Source of the DNA: Microbacterium oxydans
Lineage (GTDB): Bacteria; Actinomycetota; Actinomycetes; Actinomycetales; Microbacteriaceae
DNA: 64,000 nt
Direction of reading: 5' to 3'
Assembly (NCBI RefSeq): GCF_000956525.1
Contig: NZ_JYIW01000025.1
Coordinates: 248,001-312,000, forward strand
The position numbers were made by a program, and so were the translations under genes. Shown piece after piece: positions 8,793 to 17,172 of the stretch. The notes beneath the pieces were generated by a model. That model was not told the DNA's origin and did no database searches. It saw only the letters and a list, made by a program, of their open reading frames with translations. Every line of letters starts with the position of its first letter. Position 1 is the first letter of the stretch.

Positions 8793-10427
8793 ATGAACCG
8801 CCGCACCGTCCGCGCCGCAGCAATCGCTCTCCCGTTCGTGATGGCGGCCGGCCTGGTCGCCTGCTCCTCGTCGCCCGCACCGGCCAACGCGCCGGCTGCC
8901 GCCGGCGACCCCGTCACGGGCGGCACGCTCACCTACCTCGAGCACCAGACCTACACGAACCTCTACCCGCCGCAGGCAGGGTTCTATCCGAACGGCGGCA
9001 TCGTCAACAACATCGCAGCGCGCCTCACCTGGCAGAACCCGGAGACGCTCGAGATCGAGCCGTGGATCGCATCAGACTGGACCGTGAACGCAGACGCGAC
9101 CGAATACACGTTCAACCTCAACCCGGACGTCAGCTTCTCTGACGGCACCGCGCTCGACGCGGCGGCGGTCGCGAAGAACTTCGACACCTACGGGCTCGGT
9201 GCCGCCGATCGCGGCCTGACGGTCTCGGAGGCGATCAACAACTACGCCAGCAGTGAGGTCGTCGACGACGACACGGTCACCTTCCGCTTCTCGGCCCCGT
9301 CGCCAGGGTTCCTGCAGGCCACCTCGACCATCAACTCCGGCCTGCTCTCGCCCGAGACGCTCGACGGCACGATCGAGGACTTCGGTGCGGGCAATGCGGA
9401 GGAGATCATCGGCTCCGGTCCGTTCACGGTGACGGATGAGAAGCTCGGCACCGAATACACGCTCACCGCACGCGACGACTACGACTGGGCGCCGGAGAGC
9501 GCAGAGAACCAGGGCCGTGCCTACCTCGACGCGGTGCACGTGCTCGTGACGCCGGAGGACTCGGTGCGCATCGGCTCGCTGCTCGCCGGCCAGGCGGACT
9601 ACGTGCGCTACGTGCAGGCGTTCGACGAGGACCGCGTCGAGAGCGCCGGCTTCACGCTGTACGCGCCGCAGACCCGCGGCGTGAACAACTCGATCAGCCT
9701 GCGCCCGAGCAATCCGCTCCTCACCGACATCCGCGTCCGCCAGGCGCTGGTGGCAGCCGTCGACTCGCAGGAGATCGTCGACACGCTGTTCACCGAGAAC
9801 TATCCGGTCGCGAAGTCGGTGCTCTCCTCCGAGGCCATCGGTTTCAAGGACGAGTCGGAGCACTACGCGCACGACCAGGACAAGGCCGAGAAGCTGCTCG
9901 ACGAGGCCGGCTGGACGCCCGGAGCCGACGGCATCCGCGAGAAGGACGGCGAGCGCCTGTCGATCACGGTCTACGAGGCCAAGCCGCAGCCGCTCTCGAA
10001 GCAGACCCTCGAGCTGGTCGCACAGCAGCTGGCGAAGGTCGGCGTCGAGCTCACGGTGAAGCCCGGCGACGCCGGCAGCTACGCCGAGGACACCCGGGAT
10101 CCTGAGAAGACCGGCTTCTACCACTCGATGGTCGGCCGCGCCGATCTCGACGTGATCAAGAGCCAGTACTTCACCAAGAACCGCGACGCGCTCATCTCGA
10201 ACGACGCCGAGCTCGACTCGCTGCTGCTCGCCGTGGCATCCGAACCCGATGCCGACAAGCGCATCGCCGCCTCGCAGGCCGTGCAGGACTACATCGCCGA
10301 GCAGGCGTACGTGATCCCGCTGTTCGAGGAGCCGCAGGTGTACGGCGCCGCGACCTACGTGCAGGGCGTGGCTTTCGAGTCGGTCGGCCGCCCCACGTTC
10401 TCCGGTGTGTGGCTGCAGGAGCATTGA
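8793..10427 (+). CDS. ABC importer substrate-binding lipoprotein, SBP family 5 (KPN_01854-like)
   Basis: 544 residues. Lipoprotein signal with lipobox LVAC, acylated cysteine at C24. The mature part is a DppA/OppA-fold protein (GGTLTYLEHQTYTNLYPPQ near the N terminus; VRQALVAAVDSQEIV helix; C-terminal QDYIAEQAYVIPLFEEPQVYG). The neighbourhood matches the conserved set I recall as TIGR04028 (KPN_01854 family), which associates with monooxygenases rather than peptidases. ATG 8793 has AGGAGG upstream. It overlaps the permease start (TGATG at 10425-10429). The ligand is unknown; peptides are less likely than a small sulfur- or nitrogen-containing compound. Confidence 0.88.
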   Translation: MNRRTVRAAAIALPFVMAAGLVACSSSPAPANAPAAAGDPVTGGTLTYLEHQTYTNLYPPQAGFYPNGGIVNNIAARLTWQNPETLEIEPWIASDWTVNADATEYTFNLNPDVSFSDGTALDAAAVAKNFDTYGLGAADRGLTVSEAINNYASSEVVDDDTVTFRFSAPSPGFLQATSTINSGLLSPETLDGTIEDFGAGNAEEIIGSGPFTVTDEKLGTEYTLTARDDYDWAPESAENQGRAYLDAVHVLVTPEDSVRIGSLLAGQADYVRYVQAFDEDRVESAGFTLYAPQTRGVNNSISLRPSNPLLTDIRVRQALVAAVDSQEIVDTLFTENYPVAKSVLSSEAIGFKDESEHYAHDQDKAEKLLDEAGWTPGADGIREKDGERLSITVYEAKPQPLSKQTLELVAQQLAKVGVELTVKPGDAGSYAEDTRDPEKTGFYHSMVGRADLDVIKSQYFTKNRDALISNDAELDSLLLAVASEPDADKRIAASQAVQDYIAEQAYVIPLFEEPQVYGAATYVQGVAFESVGRPTFSGVWLQEH

Positions 10428-11395
10428 TGCCGTTCCTCCTCCGACGAGCCGGGCAGGCCGCGATCGTGCTGATCGCGGCCTTCACGGCCACCTTCTTCCT
10501 GCTGCAGCTGTTGCCGGGCGACGCGATCCTGATCAAGTTCTCCGACCCGAGTCTCGGACTCTCGCCGGAGCAGCTCGACAGCATCCGCGGCACCTACGGC
10601 GCCGACCTGCCGTGGTGGGAGCAGTACCTGCACGCTGGACTCGGCTTCCTGGCCGGCGACTTCGGATACTCGACGCAGTTCGGCACTCCGGTGCTGACCA
10701 TGCTCGCCGAGGCGCTGCCGTCGACGCTGCTGCTCGCATCGCTCGGGCTCGTCGTCGCGCTGCTGATCGCGGTGCTCGTCGCTGGGCTGTCGTCGCTCGC
10801 ACCCTTCGAGTGGCTGCGCAACGGGCTGCGGCAGGTGCCCGGCCTGTTCGTCGCCGTCCCGGTGTTCTGGCTCGGCATCCTGCTGATCCAGGTGTTCTCG
10901 TTCGGCCTCGGCTGGGTGCCGATCGTCGGCGCCGACCCGGTCGCGGGGCTCATCCTGCCCGTGCTCACGCTGGCCGTGCCGATCTCCGCCCCGCTCGCGC
11001 AGGTGCTGGTGCGAGCGATCGACCGGGTGCAGGCGCAGCCGTTCATCACGGTCGTCCGGGCCAAGGGCGCGCCACCGGTGTGGGTGCTCACCCGCTCGGT
11101 CGCCCGCAATGCCGCGTTGCCGACCCTGACCATCGCCGGTGTGCTGTTCGGCGAGCTCGTCGGCGGGGCCGTCGTCACCGAGACCGTGTTCGGACGCACC
11201 GGCATCGGGCGCCTGACCGAGCAGGCGGTCGCGAACCAGGACATCCCGGTGCTGCAGGGCGTGGTGCTGCTGTCGGCGCTCGGCTTCGTGCTGATCAGCC
11301 TCGCGGTCGACCTGGTCACCCCGCTCATCGATCCGCGCCAGCGGCGCGTGGCCCGCGCCACACCGCGCCGCGCACTCCAGGAGGTGCCGGCATGA
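10427..11395 (+). CDS. ABC importer permease, DppB type
   Basis: 322 residues with six predicted membrane helices, beginning MPFLLRRAGQAAIVLIAAF. The cytoplasmic EAA-like coupling loop is the VVRAKGAPPVWVLTRSVARNAALPTL segment, and GGAVVTETVFGRTGIGRL is the usual DppB signature. The start is the ATG inside the substrate-binding protein's stop (TGATG); a longer in-frame start at 10409 has no supporting ribosome site. Partners: the 11392 permease and the 12303 ATPase. Confidence 0.92.
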   Translation: MPFLLRRAGQAAIVLIAAFTATFFLLQLLPGDAILIKFSDPSLGLSPEQLDSIRGTYGADLPWWEQYLHAGLGFLAGDFGYSTQFGTPVLTMLAEALPSTLLLASLGLVVALLIAVLVAGLSSLAPFEWLRNGLRQVPGLFVAVPVFWLGILLIQVFSFGLGWVPIVGADPVAGLILPVLTLAVPISAPLAQVLVRAIDRVQAQPFITVVRAKGAPPVWVLTRSVARNAALPTLTIAGVLFGELVGGAVVTETVFGRTGIGRLTEQAVANQDIPVLQGVVLLSALGFVLISLAVDLVTPLIDPRQRRVARATPRRALQEVPA

Positions 11396-12306
11396 CGATC
11401 CCCATCCTGAGTCAGCAGGCGGGCCGGCAGGCGGACGCGCAGCCGAACGGGCCGGCGGACGACTCCTCGGCGGACGCTCCGGTCGCTGCGTCACGCGGCG
11501 GGCGGTCGCGCCGACGGCATCCCTGGGATCTGTATCTGGCGATCGTCGTCGTGGCGCTCGCCGTGCTCTGGGCCGTCGTGCCCTCGATCTTCGCGCCCGG
11601 CGACCCGTTGACCGGCACTCCGGCCGACAAGTTGCTGCCGCCGAGCGCAGCGCACTGGTTCGGCACGGACACCCTCGGCCGCGACCTCTTCGGTCGGGTC
11701 GTGCACGGTGCGGTGCATTCCCTCTCCGGGGCGCTCATCGCCGTCACCGTCGGCCTCGCACTGGGCACGCTGCTCGGCGCGATCGCCGGCGCACTCGGCG
11801 GTGTCGTCGACGACATCCTGATGCGCGTCGTCGACGTGCTGCTCGCGATCCCCGGCCTGCTGCTGTCGCTGTCGGTGATCATCCTGCTCGGCTTCGGCAC
11901 CGTCAATGCGGCGATCGCGGTCGGCCTCGGCAGCGTCGCGGCGTTCGCCAGGCTCATGCGGGCCGAAGTCGCTCGCGTGCGTCGCACCGAGTTCGTCGAG
12001 GCGGCCTACGGCAGCGGTGCCACGTTCGTCGCGGTGCTCTGGCGACATGTGCTGCCGAACTCGCTCACCCCGATCGTGGCGCTCGCCGCACTGCAGTTCG
12101 GCACCGCGATCCTCGCCATCTCGACGCTGGGCTTCCTCGGCTACGGTGCGCCGCCGCCGACGCCCGAATGGGGCCTGCTGATCGCCGAGGGACGCAACTA
12201 TGTCGGCACGGCATGGTGGCTCACGGCGCTCCCAGGCCTCGTGGTCGTCGTGGTCGTGCTCAGCGCAAACCGCATCAGCCACCGCATCGGAAAGGAAGCC
12301 AGATGA
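11392..12306 (+). CDS. ABC importer permease, DppC type
   Basis: 304 residues. A hydrophilic N terminus of about 45 residues precedes the first membrane helix (WDLYLAIVVVALAVLWAVV). The periplasmic FGTDTLGRDLFGRVVHGA motif and the RRTEFVEAAYGSGA coupling loop are diagnostic of DppC/OppC. It overlaps both neighbours by ATGA. Confidence 0.92.
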   Translation: MTIPILSQQAGRQADAQPNGPADDSSADAPVAASRGGRSRRRHPWDLYLAIVVVALAVLWAVVPSIFAPGDPLTGTPADKLLPPSAAHWFGTDTLGRDLFGRVVHGAVHSLSGALIAVTVGLALGTLLGAIAGALGGVVDDILMRVVDVLLAIPGLLLSLSVIILLGFGTVNAAIAVGLGSVAAFARLMRAEVARVRRTEFVEAAYGSGATFVAVLWRHVLPNSLTPIVALAALQFGTAILAISTLGFLGYGAPPPTPEWGLLIAEGRNYVGTAWWLTALPGLVVVVVVLSANRISHRIGKEAR

Positions 12307-13931
12307 GCGTTCTCAGCGTCGACGACCTGCGGGTCTCCTACGCGGGTCGCACCGCACGCCGCGAGGTCGTGCACGGCGTCTCCTTCGAGATCGGCGAGGG
12401 TGAGACCCTGGCCCTGGTGGGCGAGTCCGGCTCCGGCAAGTCCACCACCGCGCACGCGCTGCTCGGACTCCTGCCGAGCGGCGGCACGGTCGACGGCGGC
12501 CGAGTGCGGCTCGGCGAACTCGAGATCTCCGGCTGGTCGGATCGCGCGCTGCGCAGCATCCGTGGCCCGGAGATCGGACTCGTACCGCAGGATCCGACCA
12601 CCTCGCTCGACCCGGTGCGTTCGATCGGCGCCCAGGTCGAGGAGGTGCTGCGCCTGCACGGGCACCGCGACGGCCGCGCGCGCCGCGCGAGGGTGATCGA
12701 ACTGCTCGAACGGGTCGGTATCGACGATCCCGATCTGCGAGCGCGGCAGTATCCGCACGAGCTCTCCGGAGGCATGCGGCAGCGGGTGCTGATCGCGTCG
12801 GCGATCGCGCTGCAGCCACGACTGCTGATCGCCGATGAGCCGACCAGTGCGCTCGATGCCACGGTGCAACGGCGCGTGCTCGACCTGCTCGACGACCTGC
12901 GTCGGGACGAGGGCACGAGCATCCTGCTCGTCACGCACGACCTCGGTGTCGCCGCCGACCGGGCTCAGCGACTGGTGGTGCTGAAGGACGGCCGCATCGT
13001 CGAACAGGGAACCAGCGCCGCGGTGCTGGATGCCCCGAGCGATGCGTACACTCGGCAGCTGCTCGCGGATGCTCCGGCGTTCACGACGGGATTCCGCCGT
13101 CCCGATGCGCCGCCGTTCCTGCGAGATGCCGCCGCCGTCGCCGCGGAGAACCCGTACGCGATCGTCGCGGATGGCCTCGTCAAGGAGTTCAAGGTCGCCG
13201 GACGAGGACAGTTCCGCGCCGTCGATGACGTCTCCTTCCGCGTCCGTCGCGGCACGACGCATGCGCTGGTGGGGGAGTCGGGGTCTGGCAAGACGACGAC
13301 CGCGCGCCTGATCACTCGCTTCGAGCGGCCCGATGCCGGTTCGATCGACCTCGCGGGCGACGACGTGACGACCGCGACGGGTGAGCGGCTGCGGGCGCTG
13401 CGGCGCCGCATCCAGCTGGTGTACCAGAACCCCTTCGCCTCGCTGGATCCGCGCCAGCAGATCGCCGACATCGTCGCCGAGCCGCTGCAGAACTTCCGAG
13501 TGGGCTCGCGACAGGAGCGCCGAGCGCGCGCCCTCGCGCTGATCGATCGGGTGTCGCTGCCGTCCGACGTGGCGCAGCGCACCCCGAGGGAGCTGTCAGG
13601 CGGACAGCGCCAGCGTGTCGCGATCGCCAGGGCGCTGGCGATCGATCCGGAGATCGTGGTGCTCGATGAGGCCGTGTCGGCGCTCGATGTCACGGTGCAG
13701 GCCCGCATCCTCGAGCTGCTGACCTCGCTGCAGGCTGAGCTCGGACTCACGTACCTGTTCATCTCGCATGACCTCGCGGTGGTGCGACGGATCAGCCACA
13801 CCGTCTCGGTGATGCGCCGAGGGCGCATCGTCGAGGAGGGGGCCACCGAGGAGCTCTTCCATTCACCGCAGCACGACTACACCCGGGAGCTGCTGGCCGC
13901 AGTGCCGGGTCGGACGGAGACGACCGTATGA
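12303..13931 (+). CDS. ABC importer ATPase with two nucleotide-binding domains (DppD-DppF fusion type)
   Basis: 542 residues, both ATPases of a dipeptide/nickel-type importer fused in one chain. First domain: Walker A GESGSGKST (40-48), signature LSGGM (154-158), Walker B LLIADEP (174-180). Second domain: Walker A GESGSGKTT (near 325), signature LSGGQRQR (near 434), Walker B VVLDEAVSALD, where the usual Pro after DE is Ala. Both sites look catalytically complete. ATGA overlaps on both sides place it inside a seven-cistron run from 8793 to 16181. Confidence 0.93.
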   Translation: MSVLSVDDLRVSYAGRTARREVVHGVSFEIGEGETLALVGESGSGKSTTAHALLGLLPSGGTVDGGRVRLGELEISGWSDRALRSIRGPEIGLVPQDPTTSLDPVRSIGAQVEEVLRLHGHRDGRARRARVIELLERVGIDDPDLRARQYPHELSGGMRQRVLIASAIALQPRLLIADEPTSALDATVQRRVLDLLDDLRRDEGTSILLVTHDLGVAADRAQRLVVLKDGRIVEQGTSAAVLDAPSDAYTRQLLADAPAFTTGFRRPDAPPFLRDAAAVAAENPYAIVADGLVKEFKVAGRGQFRAVDDVSFRVRRGTTHALVGESGSGKTTTARLITRFERPDAGSIDLAGDDVTTATGERLRALRRRIQLVYQNPFASLDPRQQIADIVAEPLQNFRVGSRQERRARALALIDRVSLPSDVAQRTPRELSGGQRQRVAIARALAIDPEIVVLDEAVSALDVTVQARILELLTSLQAELGLTYLFISHDLAVVRRISHTVSVMRRGRIVEEGATEELFHSPQHDYTRELLAAVPGRTETTV

Positions 13932-14986
13932 CCGCCCCCACGATCGCGTTCTTCACGCGCCTGCTCGACGACGCCTCGCCGTCTGAGCGCTATGCGCTCG
14001 CGGCCGAGCAGATCCAGCACGCCGAGCACCATGGCGTCGGACGTGCCTGGGTCGCGCAGCATCACTTCCACGCTGCCGAGGGCGGACTGCCCTCGCCGCT
14101 CGTGTTCCTCGCCCACATCGCGGCGCAGACCTCGCGCATCCGGCTCGGCACCGGGGTGATCACGCTGCCGCTCGAGGATCCGGTGCGGGTCGCGGAGGAT
14201 GCGACGGTCGCCGATCTGCTCTCCGGCGGTCGCCTCGATCTCGGCCTCGGCAGCGGGGGCACGCCCACCTCCTTCTCGCCCTTCGGGGAGGACGTGAACC
14301 ACAAGGCGGTGACGCACGACCGCAAGCTCAGAGTGCTCCTCGACGCGCTCGCCGGTCGCGATGTCGGCGAGGGGAACACGCTGTATCCGGATGCCGCATC
14401 GGCAGACGGGCCGTCGCTGCTCGACCGCGTGTGGCAGGCGACCTTCTCGGCGCCTGGCGGACATCGCGCCGGCGTGCACGGGCACGGCCTGCTGCTCTCG
14501 CGCACGCAGCCTCGTTCGGCCGGCGCATTGCACGCGCCGCTCTCCGCGCTGCAGGACCCGATCATCGACGCCTACCTCGAGGCGCTGCCGGACGGCGTCG
14601 CACCGAGGATCACGGCCTCGCGCACGGTGTTCGTCGCCGACGATCGGGCGGATGCGCTGCGCTTCGCCGAGGTCGGACTCCGCCGCGCGGCCGGGGGGTT
14701 CCGCCGCCAGGGGCAGACGATCCCCGGCGACTCGATCGACGAGCTGATCGTCGCCCTCGACACCCACCTCGGTACCCCGGACGAGGTGGCGGCGTCGCTC
14801 GCAGCCGACGCCACACTCTCCAGAGCCACCGAGGTCGCCTTCCAGGTGCACTCGGTCGACGCGCCGCACGCGCACGTGCTGCGGTCGATCGAGCTCTTCG
14901 CCGAACGGGTCGCCCCGGCCCTCGGATACACCACGACCACGACTTCGAGTACGAGCACGACTTCGACCAGCAAGGAGCAGGCATGA
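13928..14986 (+). CDS. Luciferase-like FMN-dependent monooxygenase (KPN_01858-like)
   Basis: 352 residues, TIM-barrel flavin monooxygenase. The FFTRLLDDASPSERYALAAEQI start, the AWVAQHHFH motif (about 38-46) and RLDLGLGSGG are typical. I recall the family as TIGR04027 (putative LLM oxidoreductase next to the KPN_01854 transporter). The C terminus after 'ALGY' is an odd Thr/Ser run of about 14 residues before KEQA, which looks like a low-complexity extension. ATGA overlaps join it to the ATPase gene and to the CMD-domain gene. The co-substrate flavin reductase is not in the cluster; the FMN reductase at 23274 could supply FMNH2. Confidence 0.88.
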   Translation: MTAPTIAFFTRLLDDASPSERYALAAEQIQHAEHHGVGRAWVAQHHFHAAEGGLPSPLVFLAHIAAQTSRIRLGTGVITLPLEDPVRVAEDATVADLLSGGRLDLGLGSGGTPTSFSPFGEDVNHKAVTHDRKLRVLLDALAGRDVGEGNTLYPDAASADGPSLLDRVWQATFSAPGGHRAGVHGHGLLLSRTQPRSAGALHAPLSALQDPIIDAYLEALPDGVAPRITASRTVFVADDRADALRFAEVGLRRAAGGFRRQGQTIPGDSIDELIVALDTHLGTPDEVAASLAADATLSRATEVAFQVHSVDAPHAHVLRSIELFAERVAPALGYTTTTTSSTSTTSTSKEQA

Positions 14987-15576
14987 CCACCGACATCGTC
15001 GACCGGATCGCGGAGGTGACGCCGGAGCTCGATGCGCTTCGCCGTCGCCGCCCGGTCACCAGAGCGCAACTGCAGGCGAGCTTCGACGCGCTGTTCCAGC
15101 CGGTGTCGACCGAGCATGTGTCGCAGGAGGAGCGCGAGCTGATCGCCGCGTTCGCGACCGCGCTCGCCGGCGCCGACGACCCGACCGCTGCGTTCTACGC
15201 CGCTCGCGCGGTCGAAGCCGATGCGCCACGAGCCGCCGTGGTGCTCCCGGAGGCCGCCGAGTACGCGGTCGCCGGTCCCTTCGGCAGCTACACCGAGCTG
15301 GGATTGCAGCGTGAGAACACCGAGGGTGCGCGGTACGCACCGTCCGACGTCGCCACGAGCGCGCTCGGCGAACGTCTCGCTGCGGCGCTCGCGCACACGC
15401 ACCTGCTGGTGCTGCGTCCCCGCGAGGCATCCGGTGCCGATCTCGGTCGCCTCCTGTCGGCTGGATGGTCGGTCGACGGCATCGTCACCCTGTCGCAGCT
15501 GGTGGCGTTCCTCGCATTCCAGCAGCGCGTGGTCGCGGGACTCCGGACCCTGTCGGCAACGGGGCTCGCCGCATGA
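14983..15576 (+). CDS. CMD-domain protein, Avi_7170-like
   Basis: 197 residues of a helical carboxymuconolactone-decarboxylase-like fold without a CxxC pair. Its length, position directly before a CxxC-bearing AhpD-like protein and context match the paired family I recall as TIGR04029 (Avi_7170). It probably forms a complex with the next gene product, but this is inference from conserved pairing. ATG 14983 overlaps the monooxygenase stop, with AAGGAG 7 nt upstream. Confidence 0.78.
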   Translation: MTTDIVDRIAEVTPELDALRRRRPVTRAQLQASFDALFQPVSTEHVSQEERELIAAFATALAGADDPTAAFYAARAVEADAPRAAVVLPEAAEYAVAGPFGSYTELGLQRENTEGARYAPSDVATSALGERLAAALAHTHLLVLRPREASGADLGRLLSAGWSVDGIVTLSQLVAFLAFQQRVVAGLRTLSATGLAA

Positions 15577-16181
15577 GCGCCACCGAGACCGTGCTGCTGC
15601 ACACCGACGCCGCGCACCCGCACGACTTCACACGTGCCGAGGTCGGTTGGGCGCCGCATCTGCCGCCGCTGCCCGAGGAGGAGCTCACCGAGCGCCACCT
15701 CGACGGCCTCGTGGATGCGGCGAGGGCCAAGAACGACTACTTCCGGCTGCTCGCACGAGACCCCGAGGTGCTGAAGGCGCGCACCCTGGTCGACAAGGAC
15801 ATCTTCTACAACGCCTCGGAAGGGCTCCCGCGCGCAGAGCGCGAACTCGCCGCGACGGCCGCCTCGCGTCGGAACGGCTGCGTGTTCTGCGCCTCGGTGC
15901 ACTCGAGGTTCGCTGCGCATCACAGCAAGCGTGTCGACGATGTGGACCTGCTGCTCGACGAGGGCGTCGACGCCGAGCTCGGCGAGCGCTGGAATGCGGT
16001 CGTCGCGGCATCCGTCGCCCTCACCGACACCCCGAACGCGTTCGGGGAGGACGAGATCGTGCGGCTGCGGGCGGCCGGTCTCGACGACCTGGAGATCTCC
16101 GACCTCATCCACGGCGCGGCGTTCTTCAACTGGGCGAACCGCCTGATGCTGTCGATCGGGCGGCCGGTGGCTCCGGCCTGA
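15573..16181 (+). CDS. Alkylhydroperoxidase-like protein with CxxC (Avi_7169-like)
   Basis: 202 residues, AhpD/carboxymuconolactone-decarboxylase superfamily. The peroxidase-related motif is intact: E91, eleven residues, C103-x-x-C106-x-x-x-H110 (RNGCVFCASVH), and the C-terminal IHGAAFFNWANRLM helix is typical. AhpD-like enzymes use the CxxC pair for thiol-dependent peroxide or disulfide reduction. Matches my recollection of TIGR04030 (Avi_7169). Last gene of the cluster, facing the convergent quinone oxidoreductase gene 20 bp away. Confidence 0.87.
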   Translation: MSATETVLLHTDAAHPHDFTRAEVGWAPHLPPLPEEELTERHLDGLVDAARAKNDYFRLLARDPEVLKARTLVDKDIFYNASEGLPRAERELAATAASRRNGCVFCASVHSRFAAHHSKRVDDVDLLLDEGVDAELGERWNAVVAASVALTDTPNAFGEDEIVRLRAAGLDDLEISDLIHGAAFFNWANRLMLSIGRPVAPA

Positions 16182-16201
16182 GCGCGAGCGGTTCGTCGCG
16201 G

Positions 16202-17146
16202 TCAGGGAATCAGCACGATCTTCCCTGAGGCGGCGTGGGCCTCCACGAGCTCGTGGGCCCGCGCCGCTTCGGCGAGGGGGAGCTGCGGACCGAGCTCGAT
16301 CACGAAGTCGCCTGAGGCGAGCAGCGCGATGGTCTCCGGCAGCGCTTCGGCACGCCAGGCCAGCTCTTCATCTGTGAGCGGCACCGGTGATCCGCCGGAG
16401 AAGGCGCGGATGCCGAAGGACGCAGCATCCGGCCCGCGGACGATCGTCGCGATCCGCTCGCGATCCGGGACCAGGGCGAGCGAGACCTCGATGGCCTCGT
16501 CGGTGCCGGCGCAGTCCAGCGCGACGGTGATGCCGTCGGGAGCGGCCTGCTCGACGCGCTCCTGCAGCCCGTCGCCGTACGCGATCGGGATCGCGCCGAG
16601 TTCGCGCAGCTGCGCATGACGCGAGGGGCTCGCGGTCGCGATGACGGTCACGCCCCAGTCGACGGCGAACTGCACTGCGGCCTGGCCGACCGAGCCTGAC
16701 CCGGCGTGCACGAGCAGCACGTCGCCCTCGCTCACCTCGAGCGAGCGCAGCGCCTGGTAGGCGGTGCCTGCGGGGATGCCGATGCCGGCGCCCTCTGCCG
16801 CCGTGACGGAGTCGGGGAGGAGTGCGAGGTGCTCCGGCGAGATCGCGATCGCCGAGGCGTAGGTGCCGTGCGCATCGCGGATCGCGACCCGGTCGCCGAC
16901 CGAGAAGCCCTCGACGCCTGCGCCGAGCTCGGTGATGACACCGGCGCCGTCGAAGCCGACGGGTCGAGGCTCGGTGATCGGCGGCGATGGGCGCTTCCCG
17001 CCGCGGATCTTCGCGTCGATGGGATTCACACCCGCTGCCTCGATCGCGACGACGACCTCGCCGTCACCCGCGACCGGATCGGGGATCTCGGTGAGGTGGA
17101 GGACGTCCGGTGAGCCGATTTCCGTGTACACGATCGCGCGAGCCAT
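16202..17146 (-). CDS. Zinc-free NADP-dependent quinone oxidoreductase (MDR family)
   Basis: 314 residues, medium-chain reductase fold. The GroES-like N-terminal half lacks the catalytic and structural zinc cysteines; the nucleotide motif AGSGSVG is at 148-154 (HAGSGSVGQAAVQ). It ends in ELVEAHAASGKIVLIP, as in Qor/zeta-crystallin. ATG 17146 follows TAGCCT (minus strand) by 6 nt, so it may be transcribed leaderless from its own promoter just after hrpA. Electron acceptor unknown. Confidence 0.9.
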   Translation of the reverse strand: MARAIVYTEIGSPDVLHLTEIPDPVAGDGEVVVAIEAAGVNPIDAKIRGGKRPSPPITEPRPVGFDGAGVITELGAGVEGFSVGDRVAIRDAHGTYASAIAISPEHLALLPDSVTAAEGAGIGIPAGTAYQALRSLEVSEGDVLLVHAGSGSVGQAAVQFAVDWGVTVIATASPSRHAQLRELGAIPIAYGDGLQERVEQAAPDGITVALDCAGTDEAIEVSLALVPDRERIATIVRGPDAASFGIRAFSGGSPVPLTDEELAWRAEALPETIALLASGDFVIELGPQLPLAEAARAHELVEAHAASGKIVLIP

Positions 17147-17172
17147 GCGACCAGGCTACCCTCGCGGTTCGG

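Noticed and set aside
14431..14986. Frameshift in the second luciferase-like monooxygenase
   Set aside because: The alternative frame gives no family motifs, whereas the chosen frame keeps them to 'ALGY', and the stop overlaps the next start by ATGA as throughout the cluster.
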